DNA from: Bacteroidia bacterium
GTDB lineage: Bacteria; Bacteroidota; Bacteroidia; B-17B0; Aurantibacillaceae
Reading direction: 5' to 3'
NCBI GenBank assembly: GCA_026003255.1
Contig: BPGX01000008.1
Location: 69,266-114,322, forward strand
DNA length: 45,057 nucleotides
Both the position numbers and the translations under genes were made by a program. Below are positions 25,271 to 34,211 of the stretch, piece by piece. Under the pieces are notes generated by a model. The model was given only the letters and a program-made list of their open reading frames with translations, did not search any database and was not told where the DNA came from. Each line of letters begins with the position of its first letter. Within the stretch, counting starts at the first letter, position 1.

Positions 25271-25470
25271 AATTTTTATCATTATTTCCATAAACAATTT
25301 TAATCCAAATAAAGCACGCAAAAATACATATATCTGTTTATCTAATATTTTAATTCTATCAACTTTTTAAGCAATTAATCTCAAGAACTTAAGTTCAACT
25401 TAATTTAATACAAATAATTCAACTATATTAAATCTACCAACATCAACTCACAACTCATAACTATTTTAAT

Positions 25471-25478
25471 TAGATTTG
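25471..25478 (+). promoter_or_regulatory. Candidate -7 box for the rhomboid-nadB unit
   Basis: TAGATTTG matches the Bacteroidota -7 consensus TAnnTTTG exactly, 8 bases before the rhomboid ATG. Transcripts from it would be almost leaderless. No clear -33 TTTG was seen. Confidence 0.35.
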
Positions 25479-25486
25479 CAGCAATT

Positions 25487-26098
25487 ATGATAACCAAAAT
25501 CCTCTCTCTCTTCATTGTTGTTTGCTCACTCATTGGTTTTTCTAATCCTTCCATCATTGAAAAATACATTTTTTCACCGTACATGATTAAACACTATCGG
25601 CAGCATTATCGTTTTTTAAGTCATGCTTTTTTTCATGCGAATTTTCTTCACCTTTTTCTGAATGTATGGATATTATGGTCTTTTGGCACTATTTTAGAAA
25701 ATTACAACTATCCATTGCTCTTCGGTGAAAAACTTGGAAAAATCTATTTCTTGATCTTATTTACAGGCGGTATTTACGCCAGTTCAATTGCCGAATTTTT
25801 CAAACATAAAAACAATCCTCATTATGCATCTCTTGGTGCAAGCGGCGCTATTGAAGCCGTTATCTTTAGTTTCATCATAATCAACCCCTTTCAATGGTTA
25901 TACTTTTTCTTCATTCCAATGCCCGCATGGTTATTAGGTTTACTCTTCCTCATTTTCAGTTTTTACATGAGCAAAAGAAAACTACCCAATGACCGAATAG
26001 GACATGAAGCACATTTCTGGGGCGGTATTTTTGGAATTATATTTACATTCCTTGTAAAACCCTCTCTCTTTATGGCCTATATTGATCTAATTTTTTAA
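25487..26098 (+). CDS. Rhomboid family intramembrane serine protease
   Basis: The 203-residue protein has about six TM helices. The catalytic dyad is predicted as S119 in LGASGAIEA and H176 in GHEAHFWGG. The oxyanion-side motif HANFLHLFLNVW supplies H50, H55 and N59. Rhomboids cut TM segments within the membrane; the substrate is unknown. The stop is 2 bases before nadB, so the two genes are co-transcribed, with no functional link evident. Confidence 0.94.
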   Translation: MITKILSLFIVVCSLIGFSNPSIIEKYIFSPYMIKHYRQHYRFLSHAFFHANFLHLFLNVWILWSFGTILENYNYPLLFGEKLGKIYFLILFTGGIYASSIAEFFKHKNNPHYASLGASGAIEAVIFSFIIINPFQWLYFFFIPMPAWLLGLLFLIFSFYMSKRKLPNDRIGHEAHFWGGIFGIIFTFLVKPSLFMAYIDLIF

Positions 26099-26100
26099 GC

Positions 26101-27666
26101 ATGAAAACCAGAAAAGTATATACTGATTTTTTAATCATCGGTTCAGGAATTGCCGGACTCTTTTACGCACTTAAAGTAGCTCATAAGGGGAAAGTCCTCA
26201 TAGTTACGAAAGATAAAAAAGATGAAACCAACACTCGTTATGCGCAAGGTGGAATCGCTGCTGTGTGGGACATGACCCACGATAGTATTGAAAAACACAT
26301 TCAGGATACAATTGTTGCCGGTTCTGGAGTGAATGACGAAAACATCGTCAGAATGGTCGTTTCAGAAGGTCCTCAACGCGTAAAAGAACTCATTGATCTT
26401 GGTGCTCAATTCGACAAAATTGATAACGAACATTACGACCTCGCCAGAGAAGGTGGCCATACCGAAAAAAGAATTTTGCATCACAAAGACATCACCGGCT
26501 GGGAAATCGAACGCACACTTCTGGAAGCCGTTGCCAAACACCCTAATATACAAATTCTTGAACACCATTTTACCATTGACATTATTACACAACACCATCT
26601 CGGCGAAATTGTCACTTCTCAACGCACCGATATTGAATGCTACGGTGCATACGTTCTCAATAAAAAAACAAACGAAATCCTTACTATCCTTTCAAAGGTA
26701 ACAGTCATCGCAACCGGTGGAATTGGACAAACTTACGCCGTTACCACTAATCCTGCTATCGCAACTGGTGATGGAATAGCAATGTTCTATCGAGCAAAAG
26801 GATTAGTAAAAGATATGGAATTCGTACAATTCCATCCTACCGCTCTCTACGAAGGAAAATCAAACACCCAGAGTTTTCTCATCACCGAGGCCATTCGTGG
26901 ATTTGGCGCTATTCTCCGCAATCAGAAAGGCGAAGCTTTCATGGAAAAATACGATGAACGAAAAGAATTAGCCCCTCGCGACATCGTTGCAAGAGCCATT
27001 GACAATGAACTCAAAATATCCGGTGATGATTTTGTTTATTTAGATTGCAGACATTTAGATAGAAAAGAGTTTATCAATCACTTTCCGAACATTTACAACA
27101 AATGTATGAGCATCGGCATAGATCCTTTTGTGGATATGATTCCGGTTGCACCGGCTATGCATTATCTTTGCGGTGGTATTCAGGTAGATAAAAATGGACA
27201 ATCCTCTATTCGCAGAGTTTATGCTATCGGAGAATGTGCTTGCACAGGTCTTCATGGTGCCAATCGTTTAGCCAGCAATTCTCTTTTAGAAGCACTTGTT
27301 TTCGCTCACAATGCTGCAGTAGATAGTATTTCAAAATTTGAACATCATACCATTCCAGAAAATATTCCCGACTGGAATGCAGAAGGAACTACACAACCCG
27401 AAGAAATGATTCTCATCACCCAGGCCAGAAAAGAATTACAACAAACCATGTCTTCTTATGTAGGAATTGTTCGCAGTAACGTGCGATTGAAAAGAGCATG
27501 GGACAGATTAGAACTGCTATATCAGGAAAACGAAGCACTGTACGAAAAGACAACCATTAATCAAGCAATATGTGAATTAAGAAACATGATTTGTATTGGG
27601 TATCTTATTACTAAACACGCCATGCGCCGTAAGAAAAGTATTGGCTTGCACTATGTGGTAGGATAA
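26101..27666 (+). CDS. nadB: L-aspartate oxidase NadB
   Basis: This 521-residue FAD enzyme oxidises L-aspartate to iminoaspartate, the first step of de novo NAD synthesis. The dinucleotide-binding motif GSGIAG is at 14-19. TRYAQGGIAAVWD, REGGHTEKRILHHKDITG, FVQFHPTALY, the active-site arginine region in AIRGFGAILR, and GLHGANRLASNSLLEALVFA are all as expected for NadB rather than fumarate reductase. nadC lies 2.3 kb away on the other strand; nadA is not in the window. Confidence 0.96.
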   Translation: MKTRKVYTDFLIIGSGIAGLFYALKVAHKGKVLIVTKDKKDETNTRYAQGGIAAVWDMTHDSIEKHIQDTIVAGSGVNDENIVRMVVSEGPQRVKELIDLGAQFDKIDNEHYDLAREGGHTEKRILHHKDITGWEIERTLLEAVAKHPNIQILEHHFTIDIITQHHLGEIVTSQRTDIECYGAYVLNKKTNEILTILSKVTVIATGGIGQTYAVTTNPAIATGDGIAMFYRAKGLVKDMEFVQFHPTALYEGKSNTQSFLITEAIRGFGAILRNQKGEAFMEKYDERKELAPRDIVARAIDNELKISGDDFVYLDCRHLDRKEFINHFPNIYNKCMSIGIDPFVDMIPVAPAMHYLCGGIQVDKNGQSSIRRVYAIGECACTGLHGANRLASNSLLEALVFAHNAAVDSISKFEHHTIPENIPDWNAEGTTQPEEMILITQARKELQQTMSSYVGIVRSNVRLKRAWDRLELLYQENEALYEKTTINQAICELRNMICIGYLITKHAMRRKKSIGLHYVVG

Positions 27667-27676
27667 TATTTAAGAA

Positions 27677-27928
27677 ATGAATAAAATTTGTTTTATAAGC
27701 ATATTTATATGTATTTCTATACCTGGACTTACATCGCTCATGGGACAAGAATCAGATACTAACATTAGAGACATACTAATTTATAACAAAGGTGTTGTTC
27801 TTCAGGAACTCATTGATGAATTGAACCTCTCAGAAAACTTGAAATCAGATGATTCGACTGAACGAATGTTTGCTCTAAAAATTAAGGAAAATCTTTTAAA
27901 AAAGCTATCGAGTGTTACAATGTGGTAA
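27677..27928 (+). CDS. TPR protein, N-terminal fragment before a frameshift
   Basis: The fragment has a signal peptide (ICFISIFICISIPGLTSLM) and then about 55 residues. It ends in a seven-residue out-of-frame tail after KENLLKK (LSSVTMW). It starts 10 bases after nadB. The natural continuation is in the -1 frame: KK followed by AIECYNVVINYYPNSK, the start of a clear TPR. The shift point falls in TTTTAAAAAAG at 27894-27904. With 27922-28638 it would make one exported protein of about 320 residues. It could be a real pseudogene, a sequencing error (one missing A), or programmed frameshifting. Confidence 0.7.
   Translation: MNKICFISIFICISIPGLTSLMGQESDTNIRDILIYNKGVVLQELIDELNLSENLKSDDSTERMFALKIKENLLKKLSSVTMW
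27898..27904 (+). other. A AAA AAG slippery heptamer at the TPR frame junction
   Basis: In the reading frame of 27677-27928 the codons here are TTA AAA AAG, giving the heptamer A AAA AAG used for -1 frameshifting in E. coli dnaX. An AGGA lies 9 bases upstream (27885-27888). A perfect palindrome, GGTAATAAATTATTACC, lies 19 bases downstream (27924-27940). A -1 slip gives exactly the TPR frame. The spacing of the hairpin is longer than usual and it is AU-rich, so a plain one-base deletion remains at least as likely. Confidence 0.35.
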
Positions 27929-28638
27929 TAAATTATTACCCAAATTCAAAATTAATAAATAGAGCATTAGCAAATAAGGGGATTGCAGAAATTGAATTAA
28001 AAGAGTATGAAAAAGCAAAAGAAAGTTTTATGAAAATCATGAATGGCTCCGATAATGATGATGAAATAATCCATAAAAATAAGGGTCTTGAACTTGATAT
28101 CTATGCTAATTATAAAAACATAGCAGCAAAAAATCTATCTGAAATATATATACTGGAAGAAAATTATAATGAAGCTTTAAAATACCTTGAATTAACAAAA
28201 AAATATCCTTATAAAACTTTTTGTGGAAATGATTATTGGTCAGATAAATTATATGTAAAAAAATTATATGCTAAGTGCTACTTAGGATTAGGAGACACCA
28301 CAAAAGCATTGGATTTATTAATGCCTCATCTAATAGATGATAGATTTTCAGATAATTCAGAGTTAGTTGAGATTGTTTATCAAATACTAATTAAAAGATA
28401 TTGGAAAGATGACTTAAAGAAGAAATTTATTGATGCTTTTAAAAAATTAAGAGTAAAAACAGTAAATGAAGATGGAATGGACGTTGAATATTACTATATT
28501 ACTTTTCTAAACTATGAATTAGAAGTTTTCTGGTTTGATTTTGTCTCTATTCATCAAATAAGTAAGGAAAAAAGGAAAAATATGGTTGAGAATATGTATA
28601 AAAACAAGAAATTTTATCAATTATTAGAGAATAATTAA
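27922..28638 (+). CDS. TPR protein, C-terminal fragment after the frameshift
   Basis: The frame is truly open from 27886 and the listed GTG at 27922 is probably not an independent start. Reading back from it gives KAIECYNVVINYYPNSKLI, the first TPR helix, which joins the upstream fragment in the -1 frame. Further repeats are GIAEIELKEYEKAKESFM, EIYILEENYNEALKYLEL and AKCYLGLGDTTKALDLLM. The C-terminal third is charged and less regular. No function can be named beyond an exported TPR protein. Confidence 0.7.
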   Translation: MVINYYPNSKLINRALANKGIAEIELKEYEKAKESFMKIMNGSDNDDEIIHKNKGLELDIYANYKNIAAKNLSEIYILEENYNEALKYLELTKKYPYKTFCGNDYWSDKLYVKKLYAKCYLGLGDTTKALDLLMPHLIDDRFSDNSELVEIVYQILIKRYWKDDLKKKFIDAFKKLRVKTVNEDGMDVEYYYITFLNYELEVFWFDFVSIHQISKEKRKNMVENMYKNKKFYQLLENN

Positions 28639-28684
28639 GAAATTCTCGAAATCTTGAAGCAATATAATTTAATCCAAAAATAAA

Positions 28685-29980
28685 TCAACTTCTTTTTCTA
28701 AAAACTAATTCTATCACCGTTATTTCCGGCCATATCCCTAACCTTCCCGGATATCCAATAAATCCTGCCCCTCTATTGACATAAAGATATTGCTCATTTT
28801 CTGCATTATGATGTATCTGTTGGTTACCTGCTATTAAATTTTTTGTCTTTTGCTTATACAAGCCCGCCCAATGTTTGTAAACCCATTGCACAGGGCTAAA
28901 TTTCACTTTTCCATATTCAACACCAAATTGAAAGCCGTGAGTGTGTCCACTCAACGTCAATTGAATATCCGGATATTTTTTACTCACTTCCAAATCCCAA
29001 TGAGATGGATCGTGGGATAATAAAATCTTAAATGCAACATTTTCTGTCCCCTCGTATGCAACATCCAACTTTCCATATCTAGGAAAATGCAAATTACCTC
29101 CCCAATTTTCTACTCCAATTATAGCAATCTTTTCACCATTTCTTTCAATTATTCTGTGTTCATTTAATAATACATCCCAACCCATTCCTCTTTGTAAGTT
29201 AATTAGTCGCATCAAATTATTTTGTTTCTCTTGTTTGCTGGACCACACCACATAGTCGCCATAATCATGATTGCCTAAAATGGAATACACTCCTAATCTG
29301 GCTTTTAATTGAGATAAAATTTCTTTATAGGGCAATGCTTCTTCTGCTATATTATTTACTAAATCACCAGTAAATACTACAATATCTGGTGCTTCGGCAT
29401 TTACAATTTCTACAATCTTTTGGACCGGACGTGTACTAAAAAATGAACCCAAATGTAAATCCGAAATCTGAACAATTTTTAAACCATCAAAACTTTCAGG
29501 TAATTCTTTGAATGACAATCTAACCTGATGAATTTTAAAATTATATGCTCCACGAATAATGCCATAAATAAATCCTGCAAATGGTAGTGCTGTGAAAAGT
29601 ATTGCCAATTGTGATAAAAACTGCGAACGCGAAATCAAGAAATTTCCAGCATCCTTATTTCGTGGAAGAAGATACAAATGCTTCAAATAAAAAACTATCC
29701 AGCGATACACATCGTCTAACAACATAAACACACTTCCAAATAATTTAGAAAATTCAAATATTGCCACAACAGCAAGGTAAATCCTGAACACATCATGCCA
29801 TTGATGTGGTCTGTAAAAAAATATTAACAACAATGTACCAACCAATAATATTAGCCAACCAATTTGAAAATACAATAACGTTTTGTGATACCTTTCAGAT
29901 ACAAGGTTTTTGAGTGCTTGATAAAAATAAAATTCGATTAATGACAATATCCCAATAAAAATAAAAATTCGACCTAACAT
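28685..29980 (-). CDS. Membrane-anchored metallophosphoesterase
   Basis: The 431-residue protein has about four N-terminal TM helices (residues 1-145) and then a calcineurin-like phosphoesterase domain. Metal ligands are visible in order: QISDLHLGSF, VVFTGDLVNN, SILGNHDYGDY, ILLSHDPSHWD and LSGHTHGFQFG. The layout matches YaeI/UDP-diacylglucosamine-pyrophosphatase-like membrane phosphoesterases, but the substrate is unknown. It is 3 bases downstream of nadC and likely co-transcribed. Confidence 0.93.
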   Translation of the reverse strand: MLGRIFIFIGILSLIEFYFYQALKNLVSERYHKTLLYFQIGWLILLVGTLLLIFFYRPHQWHDVFRIYLAVVAIFEFSKLFGSVFMLLDDVYRWIVFYLKHLYLLPRNKDAGNFLISRSQFLSQLAILFTALPFAGFIYGIIRGAYNFKIHQVRLSFKELPESFDGLKIVQISDLHLGSFFSTRPVQKIVEIVNAEAPDIVVFTGDLVNNIAEEALPYKEILSQLKARLGVYSILGNHDYGDYVVWSSKQEKQNNLMRLINLQRGMGWDVLLNEHRIIERNGEKIAIIGVENWGGNLHFPRYGKLDVAYEGTENVAFKILLSHDPSHWDLEVSKKYPDIQLTLSGHTHGFQFGVEYGKVKFSPVQWVYKHWAGLYKQKTKNLIAGNQQIHHNAENEQYLYVNRGAGFIGYPGRLGIWPEITVIELVFRKRS

Positions 29981-29983
29981 TCG

Positions 29984-30850
29984 CTATGAAATCAATTTTA
30001 AACTTAAATCCAAACTATTGATATGATGTGTCAAAGCACCAATAGAAATAAGTTCAACGCCGGTTTGTGCATAATCCCGAAGGTTTTGTTCATTTATACC
30101 TCCCGATGCTTCTGTTTCTACTTGATAATTAACCAATTCCACTGCTCTTCTCACATCCTCCACAGTAAAATTATCAAACATTATTCTATCTGGTTTATAT
30201 TCTATAGCCATTTTCACATCATCTAAAGACCTTGTCTCTACTTCAATTTTTACATTCAAATTATTTTTCTGTAGATATTCTCTACATTTTATAATTGCTT
30301 TATCAATACCGCCGGCTGCATCAATGTGATTGTCTTTAATCAAAACCATATCATACAATCCCCATCGGTGATTCACGCCTCCACCAATGTGCACTGCCCA
30401 TTTTTCAAAAAAACGAAACAATGGTGTTGTTTTTCTTGTATCGGTTATTCTCGCACGAGTACCTTCACATAACGATTGCAAGTAACTTGTTTTTGTAGCA
30501 ATGCCACTCATTCTTTGCATAATGTTCAATAGCAATCTTTCATAAGAAAGCAACCTTTGAACACTTCCATTGATACGAAAAACCACATCGCCTTTTCTTA
30601 CTGTACTACCATCGTTGATAAAAACTTGCATTTCACATTCCGGATAAATATATTGTAAGATGTGCTGTATAGCTTCCACTCCGGCAATGACTCCTTCTTG
30701 CTTAACAAGTAATTGCATTGTCCCCATCTTATCAGAAGGAATAATACTCAGAGACGTTACATCACCATAACCAATATCTTCCTTTAATGCAAGGTTGACA
30801 AATTGTTGTAAAGAAAAATGTTGTGAATAAATCTCAATAAATGAACGCAT
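29984..30850 (-). CDS. nadC: Nicotinate-nucleotide diphosphorylase (carboxylating) NadC
   Basis: This 288-residue enzyme converts quinolinate and PRPP to nicotinate mononucleotide. LALKEDIGYGDVTS, NIMQRMSGIATKTS, RITDTRKTTPLFRFFEKWAV, HIGGGVNHRWGLYDMVLIKD and the C-terminal EASGGINEQNLRDYAQTG are all signature segments of the family. The length is normal. Together with nadB (plus strand, 26.1-27.7 kb) it supplies two of the three enzymes of the aspartate route to NAD. Confidence 0.97.
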   Translation of the reverse strand: MRSFIEIYSQHFSLQQFVNLALKEDIGYGDVTSLSIIPSDKMGTMQLLVKQEGVIAGVEAIQHILQYIYPECEMQVFINDGSTVRKGDVVFRINGSVQRLLSYERLLLNIMQRMSGIATKTSYLQSLCEGTRARITDTRKTTPLFRFFEKWAVHIGGGVNHRWGLYDMVLIKDNHIDAAGGIDKAIIKCREYLQKNNLNVKIEVETRSLDDVKMAIEYKPDRIMFDNFTVEDVRRAVELVNYQVETEASGGINEQNLRDYAQTGVELISIGALTHHINSLDLSLKLIS

Positions 30851-30888
30851 AATATCATTAATTTAATCACAAAAATGCAGATTTTTTA

Positions 30889-31788
30889 TCAATTCACCAC
30901 TTTCGTCGCTGTTATCACACTCGCCATATTAAAAAATCCTACTGCCTTAATTGGTGAGCCATTGGGCGTAATAATGTTCGTTTTTGTATTTTCAAGAGTA
31001 GTAGCAAATAATCCTTGATTGTTTGTATTATTGATGATTTGAATAAACATATTCCAGCATTCCTCAGATGAAAGTGAATGAATTTCAACTCTGCAAGTGT
31101 CTCCTTTTTGATAATATCTATCAAAAGGCGTAATGGCTTCCGCGATATTAGGTGTAAACACATAACCATCTGCACGCACACCTCCACTGCCACCACTTGC
31201 CCCATCATAAGCAAGATTTATATCCGATGTCCTTCCCCAGAAAACGTCATTTTTAAACGACTTTATCCAGTAATAATCCGGTATAGGTCCCGGTACATCT
31301 CTTCCCCACAAGATGCACTTATATCCTTCTTCACCAGTGAAATTATTTTTCCGAAATTTGACCTGGATACTATCAATGACTGCAGTACGTTTTTGTAATG
31401 CAGTAGCTGTGTAAGTATATCCATTATAAACAACTAATAATTGGTACAAATGATTCACTTTAGCAATAGTATCCGTTGGCGAAAGTGTATAAGTATAATA
31501 ACCATCATTTTTGTATGTAAATGTGTATGTAGTATTTGAATTTAAATCTTTTAATAAGACCTGTGCATTATCTACTACGCTGACATTTTGTGAGTTATCA
31601 AAATAATTTTGAGAATATGTTATGCGAACTTGCTGGTCTTGTCGTAAATCATTAATAAACGCATCTATCACTAATAATTTTTGACCTTGATCTAATTTTA
31701 TCTGAACAGGATCTTCACAAGAGAAGAATAATATCAGAATAACTGGAATAATCAAATAATAAATTTTATCAATCAATTTAACTTTCAT
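30889..31788 (-). CDS. DUF4249 family lipoprotein
   Basis: This is an exported lipoprotein with lipobox ILFFSCED; the beta-rich body has VIDAFINDLRQDQQVRITYS and AQVLLKDLNSNTTYTF. DUF4249 proteins typically follow a TonB-dependent receptor in Bacteroidota, as here (18 bases after it). They are thought to be surface partners of the receptor. The ATG at 31788 gives a compact signal peptide; the upstream ATG at 31800 adds four residues and is possible. Confidence 0.85.
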   Translation of the reverse strand: MKVKLIDKIYYLIIPVILILFFSCEDPVQIKLDQGQKLLVIDAFINDLRQDQQVRITYSQNYFDNSQNVSVVDNAQVLLKDLNSNTTYTFTYKNDGYYTYTLSPTDTIAKVNHLYQLLVVYNGYTYTATALQKRTAVIDSIQVKFRKNNFTGEEGYKCILWGRDVPGPIPDYYWIKSFKNDVFWGRTSDINLAYDGASGGSGGVRADGYVFTPNIAEAITPFDRYYQKGDTCRVEIHSLSSEECWNMFIQIINNTNNQGLFATTLENTKTNIITPNGSPIKAVGFFNMASVITATKVVN

Positions 31789-31806
31789 AATAAATAACAT
31801 TTATAT

Positions 31807-34167
31807 TTAAAAATTAAAATTCCATGTAATAGCAGGTACAATACTTCCAATCACTGAGAATCTTACGGCTTGTGTTTCATTTGGATTATCAGGATTGGTG
31901 CGGAAGTAAATACTATACGCATTTCTTCTGTTATACACATTGTACACGCTCAATACCAATTGATTTTTAAATCGCTTGGTTTTCATTGCATCTATATTCC
32001 AGGTAACACCGACATCTAAGCGATGATATGGCGTAATTCTAAAATTATTGCGTTGATTCGTAGTATTATATGGAACATTGTATCCTTGAATTTGAAATTT
32101 AGCATCCGGAAATGTTGCTGGCGTTCCTGAGAGGAATACAAAAGTTACCGAAGCACTCCATTTTTTATTAAAATCATACGTGTTCACAAAGTTAATTAAA
32201 TGCGTTCTATCGTATTTGGATAAAAACCAATCGTTATTGGAAATACCTAGTACTTTTCGTTCGGTTCTGGATAATGTATAGCTCAACCATCCATTCCATT
32301 TGCCTTTTGCTTTTTTGATATAAACTTCCAAACCATACGCCCTTCCAATGCCCTGTAAAAATTGCGATTCAATGTATTTATTAATCAACAAATCAGCATT
32401 ATCAATATAATCCAGTTGATTTTGAAAGTATTTGTAAAACACTTCAACAGATGTTTCAAACATATTTTCTTTGAAGTTTCTAAAATAACCCAATGAAATC
32501 TGATCTGCTATCAGCGGTTTTACATTATTTGTAGATGGTGTATACACATCCAAAGGCGTTGTAGCAGCAGTATTGGACACAATTTGAATGTACTGTACCA
32601 TTCGGTTGTAACTCCATTTCAACGATGAAACATTATTCAGTACATAGTTTGCTGAAAATCTTGGTTCCGGATAAATATAATTTTTTATAGGTTTAAAGAA
32701 ATTGTCATTTTTTTCTTCTGCTTGCAAAGGTAGTTCTATACCCGGTGTAGTATCTCTGTAAGTATATTTTGTTGTGTTCCCTAAATAAGCAAAATCTGAA
32801 ACGCGTATTCCATATTCAAGAGTAAATCTATCATTTAACTTTTGTTCATTGCTTACATACAATGCCAATTCATTAGCATACTTTTTTTCTAAACTCAAAT
32901 CTGTACTTCTTCCTTCTGCATCTGTAATAATAGCCGTTGTAGGATTGAATTGATATAAAATATCCTGAATTCCAAAACGAACCGTATTATTCGCATTTAC
33001 ATACCAACTTAAATCGGATTTTAATGAATAATTGACAATATTAGCACGCCATTCAAATTTTTGATTATTACCCGGTTGAGTAAATATAATTTTATAGTCA
33101 TAATTACTATAGAAGCTTGTAAGATTCATAAACAATCTTGGATTGAAAATATGATTCCATCTCAAAGTAGTAGTAGCATTGCCCCAATCAAATGTAAAAC
33201 CAGCACCAAATACATCCCTTCCAAAATAACCGCTTAAAAAAACAGTATTTTTATCATTTATACGATAATTTACTTTCGCTGTTAAGTCATAAAAATAAAA
33301 CTGAGCATTTTTCAAATTAGGTTGTTTTTTAGATAATATGGGCTTAGCCAAAACATCAATATAACTTCTTCTTCCTGCAATGATAAAAGAAGATTTTTCC
33401 TTTTTTATGGGACCCTCAATTGATAGTCTTGAAAAAATTGTTCCTATACCCCCATTTGCTTCAAACTGTTTATTGTTACCCTCTTTTAATCTTACATCTA
33501 AAACCGATGATGATCTGCCTCCATATTGTGATGGTATTCCTCCTTTATATAATTTCAAATCTTTTACAGCATCCGGATTAAATACTGAAAAAAAACCAAA
33601 CAAATGTGAACTATTAAATACCGGCGCATCATCCAATAAAATTAAGTTCTGATCTACATTTCCACCCCGAACATTGAAACCTGAAGCACCTTCACCAACT
33701 GTTGTTACACCCGGTAACAATTGCACCGCCCTTACTACATCCACTTCTCCAAGTAATGCCGGTATTTTTTCAACTTGCTTTATATCCAGTTTTACTGTAC
33801 TCATCTCAATGCTTTTTACATTTTTATCTTCTGCTTCGCTGCTTACTTCCACTTCTTGTAACTGATTATCAACCTCTTCTAATTCAAAATTTAAAGTTAA
33901 GTTTTGAGTCAAATCAACAGATTTCTCAATTGTTTTATATCCCAAATAATTAGTTACTAAAGTATACTGTCCTTTTGGTAAGGTTAAAGAGTAAAAACCA
34001 TATTCATTGGTAGACACACCAATGCTTGTACCTTTTTTACTAATAACTACACCGATTAAAGCTTCGCCATTTTTCTTATCTTTTACATAACCTTTAATTG
34101 TGAATTTTTCCTGGGCTAATGCACTAACTTGCAGTAAAAATAAAATGAAAATATTTTGTAGTTTCAT
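31807..34167 (-). CDS. TonB-dependent receptor with carboxypeptidase-like N-terminal domain
   Basis: The 786-residue outer-membrane protein begins with a signal peptide. A CarboxypepD_reg-like domain follows (about 22-105, IKGYVKDKKNGEALIGVVIS). The plug domain is at about 120-230 (VEKIPALLGEVDVVRAVQLL, GFNVRGGNVDQNLILLDDAP). A 22-stranded barrel extends to the C-terminal aromatic ending ITWNFNF. It imports an unknown ligand using ExbB/ExbD/TonB energy. The pairing with a DUF4249 lipoprotein rather than SusD argues against a classical glycan uptake locus. Confidence 0.95.
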   Translation of the reverse strand: MKLQNIFILFLLQVSALAQEKFTIKGYVKDKKNGEALIGVVISKKGTSIGVSTNEYGFYSLTLPKGQYTLVTNYLGYKTIEKSVDLTQNLTLNFELEEVDNQLQEVEVSSEAEDKNVKSIEMSTVKLDIKQVEKIPALLGEVDVVRAVQLLPGVTTVGEGASGFNVRGGNVDQNLILLDDAPVFNSSHLFGFFSVFNPDAVKDLKLYKGGIPSQYGGRSSSVLDVRLKEGNNKQFEANGGIGTIFSRLSIEGPIKKEKSSFIIAGRRSYIDVLAKPILSKKQPNLKNAQFYFYDLTAKVNYRINDKNTVFLSGYFGRDVFGAGFTFDWGNATTTLRWNHIFNPRLFMNLTSFYSNYDYKIIFTQPGNNQKFEWRANIVNYSLKSDLSWYVNANNTVRFGIQDILYQFNPTTAIITDAEGRSTDLSLEKKYANELALYVSNEQKLNDRFTLEYGIRVSDFAYLGNTTKYTYRDTTPGIELPLQAEEKNDNFFKPIKNYIYPEPRFSANYVLNNVSSLKWSYNRMVQYIQIVSNTAATTPLDVYTPSTNNVKPLIADQISLGYFRNFKENMFETSVEVFYKYFQNQLDYIDNADLLINKYIESQFLQGIGRAYGLEVYIKKAKGKWNGWLSYTLSRTERKVLGISNNDWFLSKYDRTHLINFVNTYDFNKKWSASVTFVFLSGTPATFPDAKFQIQGYNVPYNTTNQRNNFRITPYHRLDVGVTWNIDAMKTKRFKNQLVLSVYNVYNRRNAYSIYFRTNPDNPNETQAVRFSVIGSIVPAITWNFNF

Positions 34168-34185
34168 AACTCAAATTGCGGGGAG

Positions 34186-34193
34186 CAAAACTA
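34186..34193 (-). promoter_or_regulatory. Candidate -7 box for the TonB receptor operon
   Basis: The minus strand reads TAGTTTTGC, an exact TAnnTTTG match, 18 bases before the receptor ATG and inside the 44-base gap after the PolX gene. No TTTG was found at the usual -33 distance. Confidence 0.4.
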
Positions 34194-34211
34194 TGGAAAC
34201 TTTTTTTGTTT

